From Bradyrhizobium tropiciagri (GTDB taxonomy: Bacteria; Pseudomonadota; Alphaproteobacteria; Rhizobiales; Xanthobacteraceae): a stretch of 64,000 bases of DNA. This document shows, one piece after another, positions 38,650 through 47,372 of the stretch. The stretch's first letter is position 1, and each line of letters opens with the position of its first letter. The position numbers were made by a program, and so were the translations under genes. The stretch covers positions 620,001-684,000 of the forward strand of contig NZ_JAFCKF010000002.1 of assembly GCF_018130545.1 (NCBI RefSeq), written 5' to 3'. The notes under the pieces are model-generated. The model searched no databases, was not told where the DNA came from, and worked only from the letters and a program-made list of their open reading frames with translations.

Positions 38650-38762
38650 AGGGAGGATTAGCGCCGCGGAATCCGCCGATCCGTGCGGCCGAAACGGCGG
38701 GTTACGCCTTCCACCTTCGCTCGTTGAGCTACGGCGGACGTGATCGGCTAACCCACCCTACG
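38650..38762. repeat. GATTAGCGCCGCGGAATCC repeat, copy 3
   Basis: GTAGGGAGGATTAGCGCCG at the left, GGCGGGTTACGCCTTCCACC and TCGTTGAGCTACGGCGGAC inside, GGCTAACCCACCCTACG at the right. The ends are inverted copies of each other. Confidence 0.85.
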
Positions 38763-38769
38763 CACTGTC

Positions 38770-39708
38770 CTACTCCGTCCGCCTGAGGAACGCCCCGAAC
38801 GCCCTTGGGCCGTCGCCGACCTTGACCTCTCCGGTCACCTTCAGCTCGGAGGCATCGATCACGCTGAGCGTATTGCTCTCCCAGTTGGCGACCAGGATGC
38901 GCTTGCCGTCGGCGGTGGCCTCGATGCCCTCGGGGTAATCGCCGACCGTGATCCGCTTCACCGGCTGCAAGGTCGCGAGGTCGAACACGCTGACCTTGCC
39001 GTCATACTGGTCGGTGACGAAGCCGCGGCCCTGCGCCAGCGCCACCGCGTAGGGGCGCAGGCCGACATGGACGCGGCCGATCTCTTGCGCCGTCGCGATG
39101 TCGATGACGGAGACGTCGTTGGACCCGACATTAGCGGCATAGGCGCGCTTGCCGTCGGCATCGATGGTGACGCCGAACGGACGCGCGCCGACCTTCACGG
39201 TCCCTCGCCGCTCGCGCGTTGACGTGTCGATGATCGAGACGCTGTCGTCGTCGCGGTCGGCCGAGAGCAGCAGGCGGCCGTCCGGCGTCACCGCGAGCCC
39301 GGACGGCGACGCGCCGACCGCGATGCTGGCGGTGACCCGCTGCTCTTTCACGTCAATCACCCGCACCGCGGCGGCGTACCAGTCGGCGACATAGACCGTC
39401 GCCCCGTCGGGGGCGACCGCGATGCCGAGCGGCCCGCCGCCGACATCGATCCGGCCGACCACCTTGCGCGCGGACGCATCGACCACGCTGACGGCCTTGG
39501 CATCCGGGCTCGTCACATAGGCAAAGCGGCCGTCATTGCTGACGGCGACGCCCGCGGGCTTACCGCCGATCGCAATCGTCGCGACCGGCTTCGACGTCGC
39601 GAGATCGACCACCGTGAGATCGTCGCTGAGCTGGTTGGTGACGAACGCCTCCTCGGCGCGCGCGGCGCCGAGGCCAGCGAGCAGCACGACCAACGCGATC
39701 GCACGCAT
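38770..39708 (-). CDS. exported YVTN-type beta-propeller protein
   Basis: 312 residues. A signal peptide (1-18, LVVLLAGLGAARA) leads into about seven repeats of 40-42 residues with the pattern G-x-PxGVAVSNDGRFAYVTSP / SVVDASARKVVGRI, a seven-bladed propeller of the YncE/YVTN type in the periplasm. Such propellers bind partners, and some accompany PQQ-dependent dehydrogenases. It starts two bases after the SRPBCC gene ends on the same strand, so the two form an operon. No dehydrogenase gene is present in the window. Confidence 0.85.
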   Translation of the reverse strand: MRAIALVVLLAGLGAARAEEAFVTNQLSDDLTVVDLATSKPVATIAIGGKPAGVAVSNDGRFAYVTSPDAKAVSVVDASARKVVGRIDVGGGPLGIAVAPDGATVYVADWYAAAVRVIDVKEQRVTASIAVGASPSGLAVTPDGRLLLSADRDDDSVSIIDTSTRERRGTVKVGARPFGVTIDADGKRAYAANVGSNDVSVIDIATAQEIGRVHVGLRPYAVALAQGRGFVTDQYDGKVSVFDLATLQPVKRITVGDYPEGIEATADGKRILVANWESNTLSVIDASELKVTGEVKVGDGPRAFGAFLRRTE

Positions 39709-39710
39709 GC

Positions 39711-40250
39711 TCAGGTGCCGCTCTCGATCTTCTTCTTCAGCGCCTCGAGCCCGGCCTTGTAGAGCCCGCTCACCGCGTTCTTCGCGGCCTCATCGTTCAA
39801 CTCCGGCGGCGGGTCGTTGTTGGGAAAGCCGCGGTAGAACGCGCCGGCCCATTCCAGCTTCGACTTGCCGTCCGGCGCCGGCGAGACCGTCAGCGTCGAG
39901 GAATAATTGGTGACCGGCAGCACCTTCACGTCGACCGCCGTGATCCGGTACGAGTAGCTCATCATCTCGGGCTCGTATTTGTAGAGCTCCTCGTCGACGG
40001 TGGCGCCAGGCCCCAGCGTTAGCCGCCGCGTAGCGCCGATCTCGTTGCCCTTCTCGCCCTCGGTCTTGGTGACGCCGGCGAGCCAGCTCATGTCCTGGAA
40101 ATTGCCGATCACCGCCCACACCTTTTCCTGAGGCGCATCGATCTCGATGGATTCGCGCACCTTCTGGCGGGTCGGCCCATGGGCCCAGGCGGCCCCCAAC
40201 ACAGCCAATGCCGCCACCACGACGCCAGCTCGCGCGATCGTTCGCCTCAT
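39711..40250 (-). CDS. exported SRPBCC-fold protein
   Basis: 179 residues from the ATG at 40250. An N-terminal signal peptide (residues 1-23, AGVVVAALAVLGAAWAH) precedes a polyketide-cyclase/SRPBCC-like domain (VRESIEIDAPQEKVWAVIGN, then MSWLAGVTKTEGEKG, ATRRLTLGPGATVDEELYKY), a fold that forms a deep hydrophobic ligand cavity. Secreted members are unusual. It is the first gene of a pair with the beta-propeller protein. A role in binding a periplasmic lipid or quinone-like ligand is only inference. Confidence 0.8.
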   Translation of the reverse strand: MRRTIARAGVVVAALAVLGAAWAHGPTRQKVRESIEIDAPQEKVWAVIGNFQDMSWLAGVTKTEGEKGNEIGATRRLTLGPGATVDEELYKYEPEMMSYSYRITAVDVKVLPVTNYSSTLTVSPAPDGKSKLEWAGAFYRGFPNNDPPPELNDEAAKNAVSGLYKAGLEALKKKIESGT

Positions 40251-40409
40251 CCTTGGTCTCTCCCGATGTGTGTCGGCCATCCGCCGCCTGGCGCATGCCG
40301 CAGTTTATGGTTCGAGGTTCTAGACCAGATCGGGGACAGGCTGCTTGCACCAGAGCGAAGTTCGCAGCCGGCGGCTTCCTCGGGAGACAAGCCCGCCGGG
40401 GCACCGGAT

Positions 40410-41162
40410 TCACGCCTCGATCGCGGCCTCGACGAACCCCTTCGGGTCGTCGCAGAACTCGCGCATCAGCCGGTAGTGGTCGGTATCCCGCAGGCTCACC
40501 GGTTCGAGCCCGTATTTGCTCAGCCGCAGCAGCGTCGCGTTCGGATAGGCCATCAGCACCGGGGCATGCGTCGCCATGATCACCTGGCAGTGGCCGGTGC
40601 CGTGCATCCGGTGCAGCAGCTTGAGGAATTCGATCTGACGTGACGGCGACAGCGCGGATTCCGGCTCGTCGAAGATGAAGATGCCCTGCCGTTGGCAGCG
40701 CTCCTCGAAGAAGCGCAGGAAGCCCTCGCCATGGGAATGCGATAGGAAGTCGGCATAGGGGCTGGCGACGGAATCAAGATATCTGGCGACCGAGAAGAAG
40801 CTCTCGGCGCGGAAGAACCAGCCTTCGGTGATTTTCGGCAGCCAACTCGCGCGGAGCGCGGTGGCAAGCGAGCCGCCCATTTTCTCGACCGCGTTGCTGT
40901 GATCGACCGGCATGTAGCCCTTGCCGCCGCCGGCGTCGTCATAGCCGGCCATCACGGCGATACCCTCCAGCAGCGTCGACTTGCCGGTGCCGTTCTCGCC
41001 GACGATGATGGTGATCCGCTTGTCGAAACGGAGTTCAAATTCGTCGCGCAGCAGCGGCAGCACGAACGGATAGGCCTCGCGGTTCGGAATGCGCGCGGGA
41101 TCGAGCCAGACCCGCCGCAGATACGGCGCGGGCATGTTGATCGGGCGATTGCGTCGGGACAT
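40410..41162 (-). CDS. AAA_21/SMC-like ABC-type ATPase, single gene
   Basis: 250 residues. Walker A GENGTGKST (residues 55-63), a signature SPSRQIEFLKLL and Walker B IFIFDEPESALS place it in the predicted ABC/SMC-type ATPases related to RecF and Rad50 but without a coiled coil. The order and the ATHAPVLM H-loop are standard. Members occur alone or as motor parts of defence systems; here no nuclease or other effector lies next to it. I chose the ATG at 41162 because upstream residues have no family match. Function unknown. Confidence 0.82.
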   Translation of the reverse strand: MSRRNRPINMPAPYLRRVWLDPARIPNREAYPFVLPLLRDEFELRFDKRITIIVGENGTGKSTLLEGIAVMAGYDDAGGGKGYMPVDHSNAVEKMGGSLATALRASWLPKITEGWFFRAESFFSVARYLDSVASPYADFLSHSHGEGFLRFFEERCQRQGIFIFDEPESALSPSRQIEFLKLLHRMHGTGHCQVIMATHAPVLMAYPNATLLRLSKYGLEPVSLRDTDHYRLMREFCDDPKGFVEAAIEA

Positions 41163-41243
41163 CTGCGCGGTTCCAGGGAAACAATGGCGGGTCGCCCAGT
41201 TTATGATAAGTCCCCGCAGCAATCCTAGGTGGCTCGATAGCGC

Positions 41244-41567
41244 ATGCCCAGCAAGGCCTACGCCCTCTTCCGCAAGGCCGTCAGCACCGAGCAGCAGGTG
41301 GTCTGCGTCTATGACGGCCGGGCGCGCGAGCTCTGCCCGCATATCATCGGCCACAACAAGAGCGGCGAAGAGGTCGTGCTGGCCTGGCAGTTCGCCGGCG
41401 AGAGTTCGGGCAAGCTGCCGCAATGGCGTTGCCTGCGGCTCGCCAATGTCAGCGACATCAGCCTGCGCAAGGGCCGCTGGCACGAGGGCGGCTCGCACCG
41501 CACCGAGCAGACCTGCGTCAGCGCGATCGACCTGGACATCAACATCCATGTGCGCAAGCGGCGGTGA
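41244..41567 (+). CDS. small WYL-like conserved protein
   Basis: 107 residues. The pattern QQVVCVYDGRARELCPHIIG, EEVVLAWQFAGESSGKLPQW and a final CVSAIDLDINIHV fits a family of short proteins related in layout to WYL ligand-binding domains; I recall such stand-alone proteins from alphaproteobacteria. It is divergent from the ATPase gene and they share a 80-base intergenic region. Ligand unknown. Confidence 0.65.
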   Translation: MPSKAYALFRKAVSTEQQVVCVYDGRARELCPHIIGHNKSGEEVVLAWQFAGESSGKLPQWRCLRLANVSDISLRKGRWHEGGSHRTEQTCVSAIDLDINIHVRKRR

Positions 41568-41604
41568 GTGGGCTGCCGTTGATTTGCGGACTGTGCAACA
41601 CACT

Positions 41605-41757
41605 CAGCGTCGTCCCGGCCTAGTGCGCAATTGCGCACGGGGGCCGGGACCCATTACCACGACTGCGAATTGTTGCGCGATGCTGGGGCCACAGCCTGCT
41701 TTCTACAACACAACCTGTGGTTATGGGTCCCGACTTTCGCCGGGACGACGACGGGGA
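41605..41757. repeat. CGTCCCGGC...GGGACGACG dispersed repeat
   Basis: Begins CGTCGTCCCGGCCTAGTGCG and ends TGGGTCCCGACTTTCGCCGG then GACGACG, with GGGCCGGGACCCATTACCAC inside: a long imperfect inverted repeat of the kind frequent in Bradyrhizobium intergenic regions. Confidence 0.85.
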
Positions 41758-41773
41758 TAGAGCATGCAATCCC

Positions 41774-42649
41774 CTACGGCTGCTCCGCTTCCTCCAGCAC
41801 TTCCAGCACCAGCTCCATCGTCATCAGCACCGGATTGTCGCCCCGCACCAGGCGGCCTTCGGCGAGGCCGCCGAGATAGTCGACCAGCGCGATGTCGAGG
41901 CTGGCGCGCAGGCGGCGATTGGCGTCGGGCGCGATCTGCCCGGCGGTCACCGCAAGCTCGGTCGCGAACGGCACCACGCTGTGGCCGTCGCTGAAGACCG
42001 CGCCGATGGTCGAGCCGACGCCGCCATGCAGCCGCGCCCGCAAAATGCCGTGCTGGCGGCAGAAGCCTTCCAGCGCGCACGCGAAATCCTGGTTCGGCCG
42101 CAGCCGCAGCGCGAAGGCATGGCTCGTGGTCTTCGCACCAGCGGGCGCGCTTGCGACCGGACCGAACAGCTTGAAATTGGTCTCGCTGTCGGGCTCGGCC
42201 AGAAACGTCGCGCCGTCGATCCCGAATGCGCTGACCTCGAACGGCTCGGCGACGATGGTCTCATCCGGCAGCATGTGTCCGCCGTTGCAGCGGCCGTCAG
42301 CCTCGGTCCACAGGCCATGGCAATGAAAGAACGGCGCGCCGTCGCGTTCGCCGAAGGTCAGCGCCGCGAGCTTGAGCCGCGTCACGCCGTCGGGACGGAA
42401 CGTGTCGCTGTAGAACGCCGCGTTGACGCCATCCTTCGACAGCGCCGGCATCACATAGGCGAACGGCCCGAGCGCGCCAGCTGTCGCGTTCAGCACGCCG
42501 CCGGAAAAACCCTCGGCGGCAAAACCGCGGCGCACGGCTTCGAGCAAGGGAATGCCGGCCTCCAGCACGAATGAAAACGCGCGGCCGCGCGCGGCGACCC
42601 ATTGGATGCGCTCAGAGACGGGAGCGCCGGGCTGGGCGATGCTGCGCAT
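41774..42649 (-). CDS. protein with two PPC (DUF296) domains
   Basis: 291 residues. The first PPC-like module runs about 25-145 (FSFVLEAGIPLLEAVRRGFA then FFHCHGLWTEADGRCNGGHM with a His/Cys cluster) and the second about 165-285 (FALRLRPNQDFACALEGFCR, then RLHGGVGSTIGAVFSDGH). PPC domains occur in plant AT-hook proteins and as small bacterial proteins of unknown function, forming trimers. It starts four bases after the CoA-ligase gene ends, so it is in the same operon and may act on the ligase product or bind it. Confidence 0.75.
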   Translation of the reverse strand: MRSIAQPGAPVSERIQWVAARGRAFSFVLEAGIPLLEAVRRGFAAEGFSGGVLNATAGALGPFAYVMPALSKDGVNAAFYSDTFRPDGVTRLKLAALTFGERDGAPFFHCHGLWTEADGRCNGGHMLPDETIVAEPFEVSAFGIDGATFLAEPDSETNFKLFGPVASAPAGAKTTSHAFALRLRPNQDFACALEGFCRQHGILRARLHGGVGSTIGAVFSDGHSVVPFATELAVTAGQIAPDANRRLRASLDIALVDYLGGLAEGRLVRGDNPVLMTMELVLEVLEEAEQP

Positions 42650-42653
42650 CGCC

Positions 42654-44294
42654 TCACGCGCCCGTCGATTTGGCGATCACCTCGAGCAGCCCGCGCGCCT
42701 CGAGCTCGTCGCGGATCAGCCGCTTCGGCACCTTGCCGTAACCGGACTTCGGCAGCGCCTCCCAGAAGAAGAAGCGTTTCGGCATCTTGTAACGCGGCAC
42801 TTTTGGCGCGAGGTACGCCGCAAGCTCCGCCTCGGCGACGGCCTCCGTCCCTTCGCGCGCGACGCAGACGGCGACGCCGACCTCGCCCCAGAACGGATCC
42901 GGCACGCCAAGCACCGCGACCTCGCCGACCGCAGGATGGGTGAGCAGTTTCTCCTCGATCTCGCGCGGATAGATGTTGGAGCCGCCGGAGATGTACATGT
43001 CGGAGGCGCGGCCGGTGATGTAGACGAACCCCTCTTCGTCCATATGGCCGAGATCCCCGGTGCGGAACCAGCCGTCGCGAAACGCCTTCGCATTGGCCTC
43101 AGGGTTGTCGTAATAGCCGGCGAACACGCCGGGACCGATCACGCAGATCTCGCCGGTCTCGTGCGGCTTCAGCTCGCGTCCGTCGTCGCCCTGGATCGCG
43201 ACCTGCATGCCGGTGCGCTCGAAGCCGCAGGTGCCGATCCGCGCATGCGGGCCGTCCTCGGGATCGTGCAGGCCGGGCGGCAGCACCGTGATGTTGCCGG
43301 TGACCTCGCCGAGGCCGAAATACTGCACCAGCACGCCGCCGAGCTTGTGCAGCGCCGCCTTCTGGTCCTCGCGATACATCGGCGCGCCTGCATAGATGAT
43401 GTAGCGCAGCGAGGAATGGTCGTGCTGGTCGGCGGCGGGATGCTCGACCATCATCTTCAGGATGGTCGGCACCGTGAACATGTTGCTGACGCGATGCTTG
43501 GCGATCAGGCGATAAGCTTCCGCGATGTCGAATTTCTCCGACGGCAGCAGGATGGTCGGCACGCCGCGCGCGGTCTGCACCAGCTGATGCACGCCGGCGC
43601 CATGCGACAGCGGCGCCACCACCAGCGAGGCGTCGTCCTCGGTCGTGCCGGGCATCAAATCGGCGAGATGGTTGGTGATCACGAAGGCCATCTGGCCGTG
43701 GGTCAGGACCGCGGCCTTGGAGCGCCCGGTGGTGCCTGAGGTGAAGAAGAACCAGCAGGGATCGTCATAGTCGACCGGCGTGTTCGCGACCACGGCGCTG
43801 GCGTGCCTGGCGATGACGTCACCGACCGTTGCCTCGCCGAACGTCCCCTCCTCGCCGATCCGCCAGGTGAATTCGAGCGCCGGATTGGCGGCCGCCTTGG
43901 CGTGCTCGGGGAAGTCCGTGTGGCACAGAAACGCCTTGGCGCCGGAGGCTGCCGCCAGATAGGCGACCTCGTCGGGCATCAGGCGGAAATTGGTCGGCAC
44001 CCAGACCGCGCCGAGCCGGAAGGCGGCGAACATCGACCAGAACATCTCGTCGCAGTTCTTGGAATGCACCAGGATGCGGTCGCCCTTGACGATGCCCCGG
44101 GCGGCCAGCGCCGCCGCCAGCGCCGAGACGTTCTGGTCGATATGGCGCCAGGACCAGGCCTTCTCGTTCCAGATGAAGCCCGGACGGTCGCCATGGCGGC
44201 GGGCGTTCTGGGTCAGGATGTAGGCGAGGTTCATCACCCGGCGCGACACCCGCGCGATCCCGCCGCGCGGCGCGGTCACCTCTAGCCCGCTCAT
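42654..44294 (-). CDS. acyl-CoA synthetase (AMP-dependent ligase)
   Basis: 546 residues. All ANL motifs are present: FFFTSGTTGRSKAAVLTH (A3, AMP binding), YFGLGEVTGN (A5), WFRTGDLGHMDEEGFVYITG (A7-A8) and LPKSGYGKVPKR with the A10 lysine. It activates a carboxylic acid to the acyl-AMP and then to acyl-CoA in the cytoplasm. Substrate pocket residues do not tell me the acid; the opening MNLAYILTQNARRHGDRP resembles long- or branched-chain acid ligases. I chose the ATG at 44294 (GGGGCGG upstream); the ATG at 44234 is an equally plausible start. The PPC gene follows after four bases. Confidence 0.9.
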   Translation of the reverse strand: MSGLEVTAPRGGIARVSRRVMNLAYILTQNARRHGDRPGFIWNEKAWSWRHIDQNVSALAAALAARGIVKGDRILVHSKNCDEMFWSMFAAFRLGAVWVPTNFRLMPDEVAYLAAASGAKAFLCHTDFPEHAKAAANPALEFTWRIGEEGTFGEATVGDVIARHASAVVANTPVDYDDPCWFFFTSGTTGRSKAAVLTHGQMAFVITNHLADLMPGTTEDDASLVVAPLSHGAGVHQLVQTARGVPTILLPSEKFDIAEAYRLIAKHRVSNMFTVPTILKMMVEHPAADQHDHSSLRYIIYAGAPMYREDQKAALHKLGGVLVQYFGLGEVTGNITVLPPGLHDPEDGPHARIGTCGFERTGMQVAIQGDDGRELKPHETGEICVIGPGVFAGYYDNPEANAKAFRDGWFRTGDLGHMDEEGFVYITGRASDMYISGGSNIYPREIEEKLLTHPAVGEVAVLGVPDPFWGEVGVAVCVAREGTEAVAEAELAAYLAPKVPRYKMPKRFFFWEALPKSGYGKVPKRLIRDELEARGLLEVIAKSTGA

Positions 44295-44504
44295 TGCCGC
44301 CCCGCCGATACGCACAACAGACAGGGCAAGGTCAGGACAGGCATCGGGGGTTTCCTCGGTCAGAACCGGGCGTCTTCGTGCGCCGCAAGGGGTTGGGACC
44401 ACCCGGTTTATCGCCAAGCAGCGCGCCTCGGCAAGGCCCGCCCGCCGCGGCGCCATGATACCGCGTGCCGGCGGCAGCCAGCCCGACCGTGCCTGCCCGG
44501 ACCG

Positions 44505-44906
44505 CTACTGCGGATGCTTGGCCAGGTCCTGCTCGCTCAGGTTCCAGTCCTGCCAGAGCTGCAACGCGCCGATCAGGGCGACCAGCGCGCCGAGCAGGAT
44601 GTGCCAGAACTGCAGCACCTGGTCCTCGGAGTAGCCGAAGACCAGGGGCGATGCCATCAGCCAGAGGCCAAGCACGATGCTCACCACCTCCTCCCAGCGA
44701 TGCAGCGCGACATATTCGAGCTGGGAGACGCCCAGCACCAGCATGCCGACCATGAAGCTGTTGAGCACCAGATGGCTGCGCTCGATATCGACGGCGCCGC
44801 TCACCTGCATGGGAAACCAGGGCGAGACCATGATCAGCACGCCAAGCAGCATGCCGAGCCAGTCCTCCCAGGGACGGTGTCTGTTGAAGAAGCGACTTTC
44901 CGACAT
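44505..44906 (-). CDS. SPW-repeat membrane protein
   Basis: 133 residues from the ATG at 44906. Four membrane spans in two pairs, each pair with the SPW motif: VLIMVSPWFPMQ and GLWLMASPLVFGY. SPW proteins are small inner-membrane proteins of unknown function found widely in alphaproteobacteria. Start spacing and the WEDWLGMLLGVL opening fit the family. Confidence 0.85.
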   Translation of the reverse strand: MSESRFFNRHRPWEDWLGMLLGVLIMVSPWFPMQVSGAVDIERSHLVLNSFMVGMLVLGVSQLEYVALHRWEEVVSIVLGLWLMASPLVFGYSEDQVLQFWHILLGALVALIGALQLWQDWNLSEQDLAKHPQ

Positions 44907-45090
44907 GACGAACCTCCTTGCGACAAGGGGCATACGTCAGCGGCCGATCCTGCCATTCCGCACCAAACGACCTTCCGGGCCGCATCACGGGCGTATGTCT
45001 CAGGGCAAGCCTAATCGAATTGCATCGGCTCGCAAGGCCCGATCCGACTGTGTGCGATGCGGCAGGTCCGCCGGCTGCGGACGCCGCGCG

Positions 45091-46035
45091 TCACCGCGTC
45101 CCGCCGAGCCGCGCCAGCGCCGCCTTGGCGGATTGCAGGTCGGGCTGCAGCTCGAGCGCCTTGCGGAGATCGGCCGCCGCGCCGGCCTTGTCGCCGAGCC
45201 GCAGCTTGGCCTGGCCGCGGTTGTTCCAGGAATTGACGTCGGCGGGATCGTATTGCAGCGCCTTGTCGTAATCGGCGAGCCCGCCCTTGTTGTCGCCCTG
45301 GAACAGCCGAACCAGGCCGCGGTTGCGCCAGCCGCGGGCATCGGTCGGCGCAAGCTTCACGGCCTCGCCATAGTCGGCGGCGGCGCGGTCGAGCTGCTCG
45401 GCGTCGCGATAGACATTGCCGCGGTTGATGTAGGCGAGCACGTTGGGATCGAGCTTGATCTCGGTGGTGAAGTCGGCGATCGCATGCGTCGTGTCGCGCT
45501 TGCGATAGTAGACGAAGCCGCGATTGCCATAGGCCGTGGAGAGCTGCGGATTGTATTTGATGGCGAGGCTGAGATCGGCCAGCGCGCGGTCGAGATCGCC
45601 CTTGTTGAACCAGGCATCACCGCGATTGTTGTAGGCCATCGCGAAGGCTGGATCGATGCGGACCGCCTCGTCGTAGTCGGCGATGGCATGATCGAAATCG
45701 TTCTTGAAGGCATAGACCCGGCCGCGGTTGGTGTAGGCGCAGGCAAAGGCGGGATCGAGCTTGATCGCTTCGTTGAGGTCGGCGAGCGCGGCATCGAGCT
45801 CGCGCTTCTCGGTCAGCCCATGGCCGCGGTTGCAATAGGCCCCGGCCAGCCGCTTGCCGGTCTGGGTCTTGCCGTCGATGACCGCCGTGCAGGCGGTCAC
45901 GCGGTCGCCTGGGGCCGTTGTAGCACCAATACAGGTCTGCCAGCTCGGATCATCGGCGGCGACCGCTTGCGGCGGATTGGGCAGCGTCAGGGCGGCGCCG
46001 ACCAATGCGGCGGTCAGGCAGGTCAAAATACGCAT
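45091..46035 (-). CDS. exported TPR protein
   Basis: 314 residues. A signal peptide (1-26, LTAALVGAALTLPNPPQAVA) precedes a Cys-containing spacer (QTCIGATTAPGDRVTACTAV) and seven 34-residue TPR units with the pattern A-Y-x-NRG-x-x-Y ... A-x-ADxxxAIKLDP. TPR arrays bind proteins. The array ends with AKAALARLG. No partner is adjacent. It is probably periplasmic. Confidence 0.88.
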   Translation of the reverse strand: MRILTCLTAALVGAALTLPNPPQAVAADDPSWQTCIGATTAPGDRVTACTAVIDGKTQTGKRLAGAYCNRGHGLTEKRELDAALADLNEAIKLDPAFACAYTNRGRVYAFKNDFDHAIADYDEAVRIDPAFAMAYNNRGDAWFNKGDLDRALADLSLAIKYNPQLSTAYGNRGFVYYRKRDTTHAIADFTTEIKLDPNVLAYINRGNVYRDAEQLDRAAADYGEAVKLAPTDARGWRNRGLVRLFQGDNKGGLADYDKALQYDPADVNSWNNRGQAKLRLGDKAGAAADLRKALELQPDLQSAKAALARLGGTR

Positions 46036-46135
46036 ATCGTCAATCCAGAAATGCCAATATGCGGGTTGGTCGCGGCTTTGCACCGGCGGGTTCACGCGCT
46101 TAGATCAAGGCCTGTGAATCAACCGGGATTTTGCG

Positions 46136-46408
46136 ATGGCTGCCGTCCGCGACAACAGGGACCAAAACCGCTTCGAGCTCGACACCGAGGGCGGGCTCGC
46201 CTTTGCGAACTACCGACGGACGCCCTCGGCTGTGATCATCACCCACACCGAGACACCGCGCGCCCTGCGCGGCCGCGGCATCGCTTCAGAGCTGGTCAAG
46301 GGCGCACTGGAGCTGATCCGCGCCGACGGCCACAAGGTGATCGCCGGCTGCGGCTTCGTGGTCGATTATCTCAACAAGCACCCGGAATACGCGGATCTTG
46401 CCGGTTAG
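46136..46408 (+). CDS. small GNAT-fold acetyltransferase-like protein
   Basis: 90 residues, close to the short YjdJ/GtrR-like GNAT family. The acetyl-CoA loop is PRALRGRGIASELVKGALEL (R-G-x-G-[IV]-A), with the strand SAVIITHTETP before it and GHKVIAGCGFVVDYL after it, the usual C-terminal NKHPEY. It lacks the first helix-strand part of full GNAT enzymes. Probable role: acetyl transfer to an amine. A palindromic repeat begins right at the stop. Confidence 0.82.
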   Translation: MAAVRDNRDQNRFELDTEGGLAFANYRRTPSAVIITHTETPRALRGRGIASELVKGALELIRADGHKVIAGCGFVVDYLNKHPEYADLAG

Positions 46409-46455
46409 AGCATGATCCGGAAAAGTGCGAAGCGGTTTTCCGAAAAGATCATGCT
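46409..46455. repeat. dispersed palindromic repeat, copy 2
   Basis: Same family as 19627-19673: AGCATGATCCGGAAAAGTG at the left and TTTTCCGAAAAGATCATGCT at the right. It begins directly at the stop codon of the GNAT gene. Confidence 0.85.
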
Positions 46456-46464
46456 CAAAACATA

Positions 46465-46513
46465 GCGCTAAAGCACGATGACGATTCAAACCAATCTCAT
46501 TGCGCTTTAGCGC
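46465..46513. repeat. inverted repeat between convergent genes
   Basis: GCGCTAAAGC (46465-46474) and GCTTTAGCGC (46504-46513), about 30 bases apart. It lies between the GNAT gene (+) and the FAH-type gene (-). Confidence 0.7.
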
Positions 46514-46521
46514 CGCCGACG

Positions 46522-47325
46522 TCAGACGATCTTGATCGACATGTCGGGCAGGCCCTCGAGCTTGCACAGCAGCACGTCGCCCTTGACGACCGGGCCGACA
46601 TTCTCCGGGGTGCCGGAATAGATGATGTCGCCGGCCTTCAGCTCGAACGCCTCGGAGAGCTTTGCGATCTGCTCGGCGACGCTCCAGATCATGTTCTTCA
46701 GATCCGAGCTCAGCCGCACCGTGCCGTTGACCGCGAGCGAGATCGCGCCCCTCGTGAAGTGGCCGGTCTTGTCTGCCGGATGGATCGGACCGAGCACCGC
46801 CGCATGGTCGAAGCTCTTGCCGATCTCCCACGGCTTCTTCTCCGCGGCCATGCCGTTCTGCAAATCGCGCCGCGTCATGTCGAGCCCGAGCGCGTAGCCA
46901 TAGACGTGGTCGAGCGCCTTGTCGGCGGGAATATTGGTACCGCCGGATTTCAGCGCGGCAACCAGCTCGACCTCATGGTGATAGTTCTTGGTCAGCGACG
47001 GATAGGGATGATCGGCGACGGTGCCGATTGCGACATTCTGGATCGCATCGGTCGGCTTCTGAAAGAAGAACGGCGGTTCGCGGGTCGGATCGGAGCCGCG
47101 CTCGAGCGCGTGCGCGGCGTAGTTGCGGCCGATGCAATAGATGCGGCGGACCTGGAACACCTCGGTGGCCCCGACGATCGGGATCGTCACCGGCGGGACC
47201 GGAAACATCGCCTTCGGCGCAGCCTCGGCATGGGCCGGTGCGGATTGCGCGGCGGCGCCGGCAAGCGCGAGGGCGCCGGTCGCAAGCATCGTCCGGCGAT
47301 CGAGATCAGTCATCCGAGTTTTCAT
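46522..47325 (-). CDS. fumarylacetoacetate-hydrolase-fold protein with Tat-type signal
   Basis: 267 residues. The FAH fold (about residues 55-265) has the metal-binding pattern YHHEVELVAAL, GLDMTRRDLQ and the family blocks IYCIGRNYAAHALERG, FFFQKPTDAIQ and GDIIYSGTPENVGPV. FAH-fold enzymes hydrolyse or decarboxylate acylpyruvates and related acids, normally in the cytoplasm. Here the first 34 residues look like a Tat signal (DRRTMLATGALALAGAAAQS, twin Arg), so the enzyme would be periplasmic. RBS AGAAGGAGAA precedes the ATG at 47325. Substrate unknown. Confidence 0.85.
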   Translation of the reverse strand: MKTRMTDLDRRTMLATGALALAGAAAQSAPAHAEAAPKAMFPVPPVTIPIVGATEVFQVRRIYCIGRNYAAHALERGSDPTREPPFFFQKPTDAIQNVAIGTVADHPYPSLTKNYHHEVELVAALKSGGTNIPADKALDHVYGYALGLDMTRRDLQNGMAAEKKPWEIGKSFDHAAVLGPIHPADKTGHFTRGAISLAVNGTVRLSSDLKNMIWSVAEQIAKLSEAFELKAGDIIYSGTPENVGPVVKGDVLLCKLEGLPDMSIKIV

Positions 47326-47372
47326 CGACGTTCTCCTTCTTGTTAGCTGATCTATAGAGGCTCGCCGCTCCA

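Noticed and set aside
40410-41162. AAA ATPase as part of a defence system
   Set aside because: No nuclease, reverse transcriptase or other effector gene is adjacent; the neighbour is a WYL-like small protein only.
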